Shown: positions 27,496-35,910 of the stretch, piece by piece | Numbering within the stretch: position 1 is the stretch's first letter | Layout of the letters: each line of letters starts with the position of its first letter | From: Vibrio litoralis DSM 17657 | Lineage (GTDB): Bacteria > Pseudomonadota > Gammaproteobacteria > Enterobacterales > Vibrionaceae | NCBI RefSeq assembly: GCF_000426765.1 | Contig: NZ_AUFZ01000016.1 | Span: forward strand, 62,001 to 126,000 | Direction of reading: 5' to 3' | Length of the DNA stretch: 64,000 nucleotides | The notes under the pieces: model-generated | Told to the model about the DNA's origin: nothing | The model's database searches: none | Seen by the model: the letters and a program-made list of their open reading frames with translations, nothing else | Translations under genes and position numbers: made by a program

Positions 27496-27828
27496 ATGTC
27501 ATTACCTGCTTGTCCAAATTGTCAGTCTGAATATGTTTATCAAGATCAAAACCATCTTATTTGCCCAGAATGTGCTTATGAATGGAACCCACAAGAAGAG
27601 TTAGAAAATGCCTTTACGGTAAAAGATGCTAACGGAACGTTATTAGAAGAAGGCGATAAAATTACCTTAGTAAAAGACTTAAAAGTCACCGGTACTTCAC
27701 AAGTATTAAAGATTGGTACTAAAGGTGTCGTGCGCCGCATCATTGAAGGCAAAGATCACGAGCTAGATTGTAAGCTACAAGGCATTGGTGAGATGTTGGT
27801 GTCGGGTAAGTATGTGAAGAAGGCTTGA
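27496..27828 (+). CDS. yjdM: Zinc ribbon protein YjdM (PhnA)
   Basis: A 110-residue protein with an N-terminal zinc ribbon (CPNCQSEYVYQDQNHLICPEC, four Cys) followed by the KOW-like YjdM domain (VKDANGTLLEEGDKITLVKD, GTSQVLKIGTKGVVRRI). Full-length match to E. coli YjdM, once called PhnA although it is not the phosphonoacetate hydrolase. The molecular role is unclear. Stand-alone gene. Confidence 0.92.
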   Translation: MSLPACPNCQSEYVYQDQNHLICPECAYEWNPQEELENAFTVKDANGTLLEEGDKITLVKDLKVTGTSQVLKIGTKGVVRRIIEGKDHELDCKLQGIGEMLVSGKYVKKA

Positions 27829-27957
27829 TGGGGCTATCGTTTACCTAACTATACATCAACAGGTATCCTTAATATCAATGGTTTGATAAGAGTGAATTTG
27901 ACGTAGCTGCTAGTGACAAAGATGATCACGTAAAATAATGTGTAAGGTAAAGTCGAA

Positions 27958-28242
27958 ATGACAAAAGCAAGAGTTTCAGGTGTATTAGTAGCTGTAATCG
28001 GTTTATTGGGGCTTATCTATTTTTTAGTGTCTGGCGCTAATTTTCCATTAACACAATGGCCCTACGAAGCCTTCCAAAGTTTAGTTTTTTCGATAGTACT
28101 AGGCTTTCATGCATCAACGAGTATCGCTTATATTGTGTCGGGTATGGTTGTGGTCACTGTGCTGGTGGTGTGCTTTGCTGTTGGGCATAAACTGGCTCGT
28201 TGTATTTGGGGTCAAGACGACCTTGAGATCAAAAATTCTTAA
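27958..28242 (+). CDS. Hypothetical two-helix membrane protein, 94 aa
   Basis: Two hydrophobic segments (GVLVAVIGLLGLIYFLVSG and YIVSGMVVVTVLVVCFAVGH) separated by a short loop, with a charged C-terminal tail (CIWGQDDLEIKNS). No family recognised. It precedes rsuA by 18 bases, so the two may share a transcript. Ribosome site AAGGTAAAG. Confidence 0.6.
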   Translation: MTKARVSGVLVAVIGLLGLIYFLVSGANFPLTQWPYEAFQSLVFSIVLGFHASTSIAYIVSGMVVVTVLVVCFAVGHKLARCIWGQDDLEIKNS

Positions 28243-28260
28243 ACCTTAAAGCGGTAAATC

Positions 28261-28950
28261 ATGCGCCTTGATAAATTTGTTTGTAAAAGCACCGATTTAA
28301 CTCGCACGGAAGCGGTTGAAAAAATCCAAAGTGGCGTGGTGAGTGTCAATGGCACCCCGATTCAAGATGAAGCGAAACAGGTACATGAAAACAACTGCAT
28401 TACCTTAAATAGTTCTATATTAGTGGCTCGTCCATTTCGTTATATCATGTTGCACAAACCAGCCGATACTATTTGTTCAAATATTGATGAAGTCTACCCG
28501 TCATTATTTAAATACCTTGATATTGATAACTCATCAGAGCTGCATATTGCAGGGCGTTTAGATGCAGATACTACGGGGATGGTGTTGATCACTGATGATG
28601 GCCGTTGGTCTTATCACATCACAAGGCCAACGACGTTATGTACCAAAGTTTATCGAGTGGGACTCTCTCGCCCGATTAACGACAACGCAGCAGAGCAATT
28701 TAAACAAGGAGTCCAGCTTCAAGGTGAATCTCAATTAACTCATCCAGCCGAATTAGTGGTTCTTCATCCGAAGGAAGTGTTGCTTACCATTACTCAAGGT
28801 AAGTTTCATCAAGTTAAAAGAATGTTTGCAGCGGTAGGCAATCGAGTGGTTTCTTTGCATCGTGAAGCCATTGGTGGCGTTTGTTTAGACGTTGAAGTAA
28901 AACAATGGCGATATTTGAGTGATGCTGAAATACTACAATTGAGTTATTAA
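28261..28950 (+). CDS. RsuA-family pseudouridine synthase
   Basis: A 229-residue enzyme. N-terminal S4 RNA-binding domain (MRLDKFVCKSTDLTRTEAVE) and the catalytic domain with the diagnostic AGRLDADTTGMVLITDDG containing the catalytic Asp (about residue 103), plus KVYRVGLSRP and ITQGKFHQVKRMF. Layout and size match RsuA (16S rRNA Psi516). I assign family with confidence and the exact target with less, because Vibrio also carries related RluE/RluF-type paralogues. Confidence 0.87.
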   Translation: MRLDKFVCKSTDLTRTEAVEKIQSGVVSVNGTPIQDEAKQVHENNCITLNSSILVARPFRYIMLHKPADTICSNIDEVYPSLFKYLDIDNSSELHIAGRLDADTTGMVLITDDGRWSYHITRPTTLCTKVYRVGLSRPINDNAAEQFKQGVQLQGESQLTHPAELVVLHPKEVLLTITQGKFHQVKRMFAAVGNRVVSLHREAIGGVCLDVEVKQWRYLSDAEILQLSY

Positions 28951-29049
28951 TTTAATCCTCGCGCTGGCTCTTTATGAGTATTGGCTTTGTCGTGTTAGTT
29001 TTGTACTCTGTTTACAGTGATATAGTTAAGACTTTATGGAGAAAGCACA

Positions 29050-29208
29050 ATGAGAAAATGTGGACAATGCCGACAATTTACCCGCACTCCGGAGAATCAA
29101 AAAGACTTATGCGGTGCATGGGAGCAACCGACAGTTGCAACACGCATCGCTTGTGACTTCTTTATTCCTAAAAAAGCACCACGTAAAACACATAATGAAC
29201 AAGCTTAA
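29050..29208 (+). CDS. Small Cys-rich protein, 52 aa
   Basis: A 52-residue frame (MRKCGQCRQFTRTPENQKDL to ...HNEQA) with four cysteines in a CxxC ... C ... C pattern: CGQC at residues 4-7, then LCGAW and ACDFF. The spacing suggests a small zinc or metal site, or a disulfide-stabilised module. GGAG lies nine bases before the ATG. Codon use is normal for the region and the frame ends cleanly. I do not know the family. The upstream gene is rsuA, 99 bases away. Confidence 0.65.
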   Translation: MRKCGQCRQFTRTPENQKDLCGAWEQPTVATRIACDFFIPKKAPRKTHNEQA

Positions 29209-29331
29209 TGTCGCCATCCATTCCATCAAATAACGAATTTCTCTTACTTACCTCCTCGGTACTTACTTTTTTATTGCAACGCCTTGCTATTGAGCGATAC
29301 CATGTTGATCCCTTTTTGAAAAGATCCCGTT

Positions 29332-29739
29332 ATGTCTGATGAAAAACTGGCGCTCGAGTGGATGCGCCAACAAGCTCGTAAAATTGATCCGTACGTAGTC
29401 AACCCATCATTTGATGAATGTGTTGAGTTGATCGAGCCTGCCTTTAAAAAAGGAAAGAGCGTTGCACAACTGAAGTACTTATTGTCAGAAGCTGACCGTC
29501 GAGCGGGGGCGGCTGAGCGTAAACATGCCGCGCTAAAATATGCCAAAGAAAAGAACCCCAATGCTGGGCAAGTTCTGCGTCTGCAAAGTAAACTTCAGCA
29601 AGTTCAATTGGCGTTAAAATTAGCCACCGGTGACAGCAATATGACGATATCGCAATTCTGCTCTGAGTATGATGTATCAAAGAAAGATGGCAGTGCGGCC
29701 TGGCATGAAACCTTAGTGCAACTGAGCAAGAAAAAGTAA
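29332..29739 (+). CDS. Hypothetical helical protein, 135 aa
   Basis: Soluble, charged and helix-rich, with no signal peptide or membrane span. The middle is Lys/Ala/Glu-rich (EADRRAGAAERKHAALKYAK) and a Gln/Leu segment LQSKLQQVQLALKLATG looks coiled-coil-like. No recognised domain. The surrounding genes give no strong functional hint. Confidence 0.6.
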   Translation: MSDEKLALEWMRQQARKIDPYVVNPSFDECVELIEPAFKKGKSVAQLKYLLSEADRRAGAAERKHAALKYAKEKNPNAGQVLRLQSKLQQVQLALKLATGDSNMTISQFCSEYDVSKKDGSAAWHETLVQLSKKK

Positions 29740-29875
29740 TCACTGCAACATTCCGTATCCGATCTGACGGCCGCATGGTACTCTGATTTATATTCGTTTA
29801 ATTATGCCTGTTCGTTTTACTAAACACCGCATACTAGACGTGACGACAAGTTACCGTTGGTTGGAGTAGATAAAG

Positions 29876-30160
29876 ATGAACGTGGATAAAGCAAAAAAAC
29901 GCATCGCAAAGCTGGTTAAAAGAGGCTTTAAAGGATACTCGCAAATTACCCTGCAATATTTTGGTCCGAACCTAGATTGTGCCACCGAGGTAGTAGTCAG
30001 TTTTACTTTAGAAGAAGGCGCGGAAGTTCAAGAAGAGCGTTTTTCGAGTGAAACCGATGTTCGAGAGCATGAAGTGATTCAATCAACCTTAATTAAAATT
30101 ATTGATCGCGCAGATGCTAAATCTGTCATGCAAGTGGAAGGTGTGTCGGTTAAGCAATAG
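29876..30160 (+). CDS. Hypothetical protein, 94 aa
   Basis: Small soluble protein with a basic N-terminus (VDKAKKRIAKLVKRGFKGY) and a likely beta-rich remainder (EVVVSFTLEEGAEVQEERF). I do not recognise it. TTGGAGTAGATAAAG precedes the ATG as a plausible ribosome site. A long hairpin at 30190-30237 follows. Confidence 0.6.
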   Translation: MNVDKAKKRIAKLVKRGFKGYSQITLQYFGPNLDCATEVVVSFTLEEGAEVQEERFSSETDVREHEVIQSTLIKIIDRADAKSVMQVEGVSVKQ

Positions 30161-30189
30161 GTTGTTTGACGTTATTGAGAATTAAACAT

Positions 30190-30237
30190 TGAGCCACCGG
30201 TTTTCTATTTTGATATGAATAGAGAATCGGTGGCTCA
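30190..30237. terminator. Long hairpin between convergent genes, likely terminator
   Basis: 20-bp stem (30190-30209 with 30218-30237, two mismatches that are G-T wobbles) with an 8-nt loop. It has no long T-run on either side, so it could be a weak bidirectional terminator, an RNase-processed 3' hairpin, or a remnant repeat. Confidence 0.55.
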
Positions 30238-30270
30238 GTAGTTTGTGTTCAGTGCTATTTGAAGGCGTTA

Positions 30271-30945
30271 TTATGCTTCTAAAATCGCTTGTAATTCGGT
30301 TAACGAATTTACAGTGTAATGTGGGGTAATACCATCGGTTGCCATTACGCCGTGTGGATTTAACCAACAAGTCTCAATGCCGAAATTGATGCCGCCAAGA
30401 ATATCCGAATGCAAGTTATCACCTACCATCAGCACTTTAGATTTACATGGATTACCCGCGCGTTGCAAAGCATGTTCAAAGATGATGCTATCAGGTTTTG
30501 CCATGCCCACTTCTTCTGAAATGATCACGTGATCAATGTAGCTATCCATTCCCGTGCGAGCCAATCGAATCGCTTGTAAATCGGTAAAGCCATTAGTAAT
30601 GATGCCAACTTTGGCTTTGCCCGTAATCGCTTCCATTAACTCTTTGGCACCTGGTAGAACAGAACAAATATCGGCCATTGCCTCTAAAAATGCTGAGTTC
30701 AGCTCCGCTGGCGTGGTGTTTAGTCGCTGCGCCCATGAGTCAAAACGAGTGTGCTTGAGTTGTTCGGCAGTGATATCGCCATTTTGATAGTCAACCCAAA
30801 GCGGCTTATTCACTTCTTGATAAGTGGCAAAGTCCTGCTCTGTGAAGTCGACGCCTTTGCGAGAAAACATCAGCTGCATGCCTTTGAATGCATCAAAATG
30901 GAAAAGGGTTTCGTCGGCGTCAAAGAAAATCCAGTCGTACTTCAT
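30271..30945 (-). CDS. yjjG: Pyrimidine 5'-nucleotidase YjjG
   Basis: HAD-superfamily phosphatase, 224 residues. Nucleophile motif [11 protein letters not shown] (residues 5-15), motif [11 protein letters not shown], motif [14 protein letters not shown] with Lys, motif [14 protein letters not shown]. The protein matches E. coli YjjG, which dephosphorylates UMP/dUMP/dTMP-type and non-canonical nucleotides. Start follows AAGGAGTAACC. Stand-alone gene. Confidence 0.92.
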   Translation of the reverse strand: MKYDWIFFDADETLFHFDAFKGMQLMFSRKGVDFTEQDFATYQEVNKPLWVDYQNGDITAEQLKHTRFDSWAQRLNTTPAELNSAFLEAMADICSVLPGAKELMEAITGKAKVGIITNGFTDLQAIRLARTGMDSYIDHVIISEEVGMAKPDSIIFEHALQRAGNPCKSKVLMVGDNLHSDILGGINFGIETCWLNPHGVMATDGITPHYTVNSLTELQAILEA

Positions 30946-31114
30946 GGTTACTCCTTAGTTTGTGAGCGCTAGTGTAGCGATTTTTCTTTTTGGGGGTAAG
31001 CCAATAAATCAAAAACAATTGACTGAGTTATTAAAAAATCACAGGATGATTCACAAAGTATTTAATCTTAAAGTACTTTAAGTTACGGAATATGCTCTAG
31101 ATTCAATGAGATGA

Positions 31115-31153
31115 AAAAATGGCAGTGACGGTATTAACGTCACTGCCATTTTT
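31115..31153 (-). terminator. Terminator of marR
   Basis: Perfect 16-bp inverted repeat (31115-31130 with 31138-31153, 7-nt loop), T-rich on the minus strand beyond the stem. It lies 15 bases past the MarR stop. Confidence 0.85.
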
Positions 31154-31167
31154 ATAGATATTTTAGA

Positions 31168-31659
31168 TTAACGACTCGGTGTACCTTGATGGTGAGCGAT
31201 ATTACCTACTTCCAAGAGCGGAGCTACATCAAGATCGGCGGCATTCATCATTTTTGAAATACGTTGTACCGATGAAAGCAATAGCGATTGTTCCCATGAG
31301 TCGAGATTTTGGAAACGTTGGATAAAGTGATCTTGCAATGGTAGCGGCGCTTTTTCTAGCAGATCTGCCCCTTCTTCAGTTAAGTAAGCATGCACTTTAC
31401 GCTTATCAAGTTGGCTGCGGTGGCGCTGAACTAAGCCACGTTTTTCGATCCGGTCGATAATTGTGGTTGCTGTCGCTTGGCTCATATTGGTATTTATGGA
31501 TAACTGACGAATGGTGACTTCACCTGAGTCACGAATTGAACGCATAAGGAGTAATTGTGGTCCGGTTAAACCAAGCTCTTTATTGAGTTGTCGTGAGTGT
31601 AGATCGATCGCGCGAATAATTTGTCGAATGGCGATCAGAACTTCTTCGTGTTTATCCAT
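31168..31659 (-). CDS. MarR family regulator, CosR/EctR-like
   Basis: A 163-residue winged-helix regulator. It starts MDKHEEVLIAIRQIIRAIDL, HSRQLNKELGLTGPQLLLMR, and has the recognition region NTNMSQATATTIIDRIEKRG and wing RSQLDKRKVHAYLT. The N-terminal RQIIRAIDLHS pattern is the one I associate with EctR of ectoine producers and CosR of Vibrio, repressors of ectoine and betaine uptake genes. This assignment rests on memory of the family, not on alignment. ATG 31659 follows GGAG; a longer reading adds 17 residues. The window's ProU and BCCT genes are plausible targets. Confidence 0.8.
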   Translation of the reverse strand: MDKHEEVLIAIRQIIRAIDLHSRQLNKELGLTGPQLLLMRSIRDSGEVTIRQLSINTNMSQATATTIIDRIEKRGLVQRHRSQLDKRKVHAYLTEEGADLLEKAPLPLQDHFIQRFQNLDSWEQSLLLSSVQRISKMMNAADLDVAPLLEVGNIAHHQGTPSR

Positions 31660-31809
31660 GTTATTGCTCCCATAATGAAGACGTGAAAGTAACCTATCTG
31701 TCTTTCGCAAAGGGAAAAGTACATTGAGGTATAAAGATGTGGGTATTTTACGTTAAGTGTAGATAACAGGTGAAATTTCACTCAAATCATCACTATTGCT
31801 TATGTATTT

Positions 31810-31826
31810 GTGGTTAAATTAATCAC
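31810..31826. promoter_or_regulatory. Near-perfect palindrome upstream of phosphatase-like gene
   Basis: GTGGTTAAATTAATCAC is a 17-bp palindrome with one mismatched pair, 38 bases before the phosphatase-superfamily start and in the divergent marR promoter region. It is a modest operator candidate. Confidence 0.35.
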
Positions 31827-31863
31827 TTAAATATTGACGATATTGTACAAGAATTAAAGGTAT

Positions 31864-34731
31864 ATGGAAATGAAGCCAAGGAGAAAAATAAAGCTTGTCA
31901 GTTTGTGGGTCGTGGCCACTTTGACCTGTTTTAAGATGTCGATAGTTCATGCGGAGAGTGTTTCGAATATTCCCGTTGTTGCCCCTATTTATTACAGTGG
32001 TACTTTAATAAAAAATAATATTTTAAATCAGTTCGATACCACTATTTCAACAGGAAGAGATGTTACCGTATTCACGATTGCAGGCATGACATTAGATGCT
32101 TATATTCTGACACTTCCTCTTGATGTTGAAACCAAAAGTAGAGTGATTAAACGCCTTTCTAACCCTTTTTATAGTATCTCTTTAGGGCGCTTTCTCTACG
32201 TTTTTTATGATCAATACAGCCGTGCAGAAAACCAAGACCAGTTTCGAAAATATTCAATTGATCATTATTCTTCTACTCAATTAGAAGCTTGGCAACATTC
32301 TCTTTTTCGTCTGGATAAATCTAAAATAACAGAAGAAGAATTAAGTGATGATGTTGAGCGCCGTGAAGGGCTGACGATGAATCGCCAGTTTTTCGCTATG
32401 TTAGTGAGTATTTATGATGAACTATTTAATAATGATGATTGGGAGTTGGCGAAATCTTTGCCCGATCATTACCAATATTTAACCACCTCTGCAAAAGATC
32501 GAGCAACCACTGAGCATGTTCAAACTTTGCTTATGGAAGCGTTGTCCAAATATGTTCAAACTATGCCGCAAGGTGAAATGAGATCCGCAATGAACGCCAT
32601 CTTGGATGATGCGAAACCAGCCAACCAAGGTAAAACCAACAATAAAGCACAAGCATTGACGATTACTTTAATCGATTTTGTTCGCATGAATGTATTGAAA
32701 GCCTACCGTCAATATGTGCAGCCGACTCAACGAGCGGAAGTTTTTACGGCATGGATGCAAGATAAATTAGAAGATAACCCGGATGAATTAATTGCCTATT
32801 TACAATCACGCCAGAACCGACCGAGAGCGGTTCAAATTGTGGTGGATGGTTTAAGTCAAGGTTTAATGGAAGGGTTAGCGCAATCTAAAGACAGCCCATA
32901 TTTACACCAAGCACTCAAACAAGAGCAAGTATTTAAAGCGTTTAAACTAAAGGGTGAAACGGGTTCTCCAGAACATCAACCTCAGCATAAATTTTTGAAT
33001 CAGTTGGTAAATAAAGGGGAAAATGATCCGAGTTATTTACCATTTTTTAAGCACTTATATCAGCAACATAAAAATGGGATTGCGAGTGATGGCATTTCAT
33101 CCACACCGACGATTAGTGTGCGTAATTTACCGATTGTGAAAACGGGGGCCGCGGTTTCAGGTAAAGGAGGAACGGGGATCCCTAATTTTCATTTTGTGAA
33201 TAGACAACACGACCGTGCTTATTACTTTTTTGGTAATGATGCTTTGCAATTAGAGCCTTTAACGGAACAGCGTGGCATGAAGACCATGTTTGATCGTTTA
33301 AAGTATTTGAAAACTATGAATTGTAATGCGCAATATGATTGGAATGCACAACTGAGTTTTGATGCGTTAGTGAACTTAGGTTTGGGTGAATCGATTCGTG
33401 ATTTTGGTGAGCAACGTTGCTTACTTGAATTACACCACCGAGCAGAAATGGAACGTATCGCGTCGAAAAGGCGGCAAGCCTTAATTAATGAAATTCAGGC
33501 TTATCAACGTTTAAGTGATTGGCGACTGCTAACAAAAATGAGCCAAAAGGGAGTGTTGAGCGATCAAATTGCCGAGTTAGCCACATTGAATGAGCAAGCG
33601 ATGCCTGATTATTTATTGATGTATAACCCATGGCCGGATCACTTTGCCCACTTTAAAGGCCCATTTGGTGATGAGATCATTAACCCAACAGGGGAGTTGA
33701 ATCGATTAGATTTTTGGTTAGGTCAGGTGGATGAAGCCTACAAACAAGCGGGCATACATCCACACACGCTTTGGGGCATGGCGGGAGATCATGGCTTGTC
33801 TGCGGTGCATTATACCTTGAGCCCAGAATCGGTGGTGTTTGATGGTTTGAAGAAACAAGGAATTGAACTGAAAGTGTTAAAAATTTCCTCAGATGAAGGC
33901 GAAGGGCCCAAAATGACGAACGCTTTGCATTATCCGAGTAATAAAGGGGTCGATGTTGTGATTGCATCAACCGCTGGTGGTAACTATATGATGGATTTTT
34001 TTAACTCGAAACGAGGATGGAAAGCTCAGCCGCTTTATGATGAATTGTCCAAGTTTATGCCCATTTCTGGTAGCAAAACGATTAATATTATTGATGAAAT
34101 TGTCTATCGATTGCGTGAATCGTTAGATTATTTAGTGGTTCGTGAATCAGATTGCTTACCTGAACGTTGCGCAGTACGTGTGGTGGGGTATCGTCACGGT
34201 AAACTTAGAAATGAAGTGATCACTCGTGTGGGCGATCATATTTCTTATCAAGCGGTGGATGGTAAAAGTGAACCGGAATTATTATCAGTTGCTCAATCTA
34301 ATCCTTATAAAGCCACATTAAGCCATCAACAAGTGAAACGTAAACAAGTGTTGATGAAAAGTTGTATGACAGAAAAAGGTTGTATTGGTTCGCAATGGCG
34401 TGAATTAACTGCCATGAGTGCTAGACCGGATTCGGTGATGCAATTAATTCATTTATATGAAGATGATCGGGCGGGGACGGTCAATTTATTTCCTAAAGAT
34501 GGGTTTGGTTATAATACGTTAGTTCCAGGTCGTCATGCCGGTGAAACATATTTAGAAAAAGATGCGTTTATTGGGTTTTGGAAAGATGGCATGCAACCTA
34601 AAGCTCGTCTTGGAGCGGTAGATAATGGATCGTTGGCTCCGACTTTATTTGAATATTTGACAGGTAAACCGGTTAAAGTTGGAGTCGATGGTTGGGGATA
34701 CCCATCGGTATTAATGTCGCTTCAACATTAG
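31864..34731 (+). CDS. Large secreted alkaline-phosphatase-superfamily protein
   Basis: A 955-residue protein with a signal peptide (about residues 8-31, ending in IVHAES). The C-terminal half has features of the nucleotide pyrophosphatase/phosphodiesterase branch: YNPWPDHFAHFKGP (about 585), AGDHGLSAVHY (about 640, the GDHG metal motif), and RVGAVDNGS-like RLGAVDNGSLAPTLFEYLTG near the end. The N-terminal roughly 430 residues are helical and resemble nothing I know. The usual nucleophile Thr/Ser motif is not obvious, so the catalytic status is uncertain. Codon use is slightly AT-richer than in its neighbours. Divergent from marR. Confidence 0.7.
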   Translation: MEMKPRRKIKLVSLWVVATLTCFKMSIVHAESVSNIPVVAPIYYSGTLIKNNILNQFDTTISTGRDVTVFTIAGMTLDAYILTLPLDVETKSRVIKRLSNPFYSISLGRFLYVFYDQYSRAENQDQFRKYSIDHYSSTQLEAWQHSLFRLDKSKITEEELSDDVERREGLTMNRQFFAMLVSIYDELFNNDDWELAKSLPDHYQYLTTSAKDRATTEHVQTLLMEALSKYVQTMPQGEMRSAMNAILDDAKPANQGKTNNKAQALTITLIDFVRMNVLKAYRQYVQPTQRAEVFTAWMQDKLEDNPDELIAYLQSRQNRPRAVQIVVDGLSQGLMEGLAQSKDSPYLHQALKQEQVFKAFKLKGETGSPEHQPQHKFLNQLVNKGENDPSYLPFFKHLYQQHKNGIASDGISSTPTISVRNLPIVKTGAAVSGKGGTGIPNFHFVNRQHDRAYYFFGNDALQLEPLTEQRGMKTMFDRLKYLKTMNCNAQYDWNAQLSFDALVNLGLGESIRDFGEQRCLLELHHRAEMERIASKRRQALINEIQAYQRLSDWRLLTKMSQKGVLSDQIAELATLNEQAMPDYLLMYNPWPDHFAHFKGPFGDEIINPTGELNRLDFWLGQVDEAYKQAGIHPHTLWGMAGDHGLSAVHYTLSPESVVFDGLKKQGIELKVLKISSDEGEGPKMTNALHYPSNKGVDVVIASTAGGNYMMDFFNSKRGWKAQPLYDELSKFMPISGSKTINIIDEIVYRLRESLDYLVVRESDCLPERCAVRVVGYRHGKLRNEVITRVGDHISYQAVDGKSEPELLSVAQSNPYKATLSHQQVKRKQVLMKSCMTEKGCIGSQWRELTAMSARPDSVMQLIHLYEDDRAGTVNLFPKDGFGYNTLVPGRHAGETYLEKDAFIGFWKDGMQPKARLGAVDNGSLAPTLFEYLTGKPVKVGVDGWGYPSVLMSLQH

Positions 34732-34745
34732 TTTGTGTAATAAAA

Positions 34746-34778
34746 ATAGGTTACTGCTAATGAATAGCAGTAACCTAT
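34746..34778 (-). terminator. Terminator of proVWX operon
   Basis: Perfect 14-bp stem (34746-34759 with 34765-34778, 5-nt loop). On the minus strand it is followed by a T-run, so it ends the proU operon; it also lies just past the phosphatase gene stop on the plus strand. Confidence 0.8.
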
Positions 34779-34825
34779 ACCCAAGTAACTACAAATTTTA
34801 ATAAAGCTAAATAGTGTACGACGAA

Positions 34826-35827
34826 TTATTTAGCCGAAGCTTTAGCTTGTGCAACCCAAGCATCAAATTGTTTCTGATGGGCTTTAATCCACCCATTAGC
34901 GTGCGCTTCTATATCTGCTGGTTTGTTTTGACCTTTTCTCATCATCATATTTTGTTGGCTAATATCGCCAATATCGAGTTTCATGATAGAGAACAGTTTA
35001 GCTGCCGCTGGGTTCGCTTTCGCAAATTCTTTATTGGCGACGATACGCATGGTGTTGACCTGAAAACCGTAGTTGTGGCCATTCGGCAGTGCGGTATCTT
35101 GTTGTAGACCTTCTGGCATGGCAGAGAATGGCACTTGTAGCCATATTACATCTTTGCCTGGAACTAATACGCTGCTGACCCAGTATGGTGTCCAAGTGTA
35201 GTACAACACGGGCTCATCATTTTTATAGCGTGAAATGGTGTCGGCAATTAGGGCTGAGTAGCTTCCTTGGCGCTGAGTCACGGTATCTTGTAAGCCATAG
35301 GCAGCAATTTGGTGGTTGATGATCGATTCCGTCGTCCAACCAGGTTCGCCACCGGTTAGATCGGCTTTGCCATCACCATCTGAATCAAACAGTTTGGCGA
35401 GTTTAGGATCTTTTAATTGCGCTAAGTTGTTGATGTTATATTTATCGGCGGTTTTCTTGTCGATTAAGTAACCTTGAGCTGCATTATTGACATAGACACC
35501 TTGGCGATAAAATTTGTCATCGCCACCACCCATTTCATATTTGTCTTTTTGTTGTGGATCCCAGTTAACCGCAAGGTAGGTGGCATCTCCACTGGAAATG
35601 GACGTAAAAGCAACATTGTAATCGACTTCTTTGGTTGGCTTTACGGTATAACCTAGTTTTTCCATTGCTTTATTAACGAGCAATGTTTGAAAGGTTTCTT
35701 CGGCAATGGTTGATTGTACCGGTTGTACGGTGATCCCCTTGCCGGGTAGATCGCTTGCATTCGCTGACAATGAAATACTACTCGCCGCCAGCAAGGTAAT
35801 TGAAAGGGTTTTCGCTCTGTTTTTCAT
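34826..35827 (-). CDS. proX: Glycine betaine/proline ABC binding protein, second ProX copy lacking the disulfide
   Basis: A 333-residue periplasmic binding protein with signal peptide (residues 1-24, SLSANA cleavage region). It keeps the betaine-cage tryptophans: [11 protein letters not shown] (the Trp65 equivalent), GEPGWTTE (Trp140 equivalent) and YTWTPYWVS (Trp188 equivalent). The Cys pair that in E. coli ProX flanks the middle Trp (CNPGWGC) is absent here: the loop reads GGEPGWTTE. It is last in the minus-strand proVWXX operon, 83 bases after the first proX, with a 9-bp hairpin in that gap. Binding is probably retained, but stability or specificity may differ. Confidence 0.9.
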   Translation of the reverse strand: MKNRAKTLSITLLAASSISLSANASDLPGKGITVQPVQSTIAEETFQTLLVNKAMEKLGYTVKPTKEVDYNVAFTSISSGDATYLAVNWDPQQKDKYEMGGGDDKFYRQGVYVNNAAQGYLIDKKTADKYNINNLAQLKDPKLAKLFDSDGDGKADLTGGEPGWTTESIINHQIAAYGLQDTVTQRQGSYSALIADTISRYKNDEPVLYYTWTPYWVSSVLVPGKDVIWLQVPFSAMPEGLQQDTALPNGHNYGFQVNTMRIVANKEFAKANPAAAKLFSIMKLDIGDISQQNMMMRKGQNKPADIEAHANGWIKAHQKQFDAWVAQAKASAK

Positions 35828-35865
35828 CCGTGATATCTCTATTTTTTATTTCTACTGATATAAGA

Positions 35866-35887
35866 AAGCTGCCAAAGGTGGCAGCTT
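35866..35887 (-). other. Intercistronic hairpin between the two proX genes
   Basis: Perfect 9-bp stem AAGCTGCCA/TGGCAGCTT (35866-35874 with 35879-35887, 4-nt loop) in the 83-bp gap, with only a short T-run. It could stabilise the upstream message or attenuate expression of the second copy. Confidence 0.5.
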
Positions 35888-35910
35888 GATAGATTACTGT
35901 TGAGTCATGA

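Noticed and set aside
29444..29776. A 110-codon minus-strand frame opposite the 135-residue hypothetical gene
   Set aside because: It has no plausible ribosome site, a His/Cys/Arg-rich composition typical of antisense frames, and overlaps the better plus-strand gene.
31114..31153. Hairpin after marR considered as an operator
   Set aside because: Its perfect 16-bp stem with T-run is better explained as the marR terminator.
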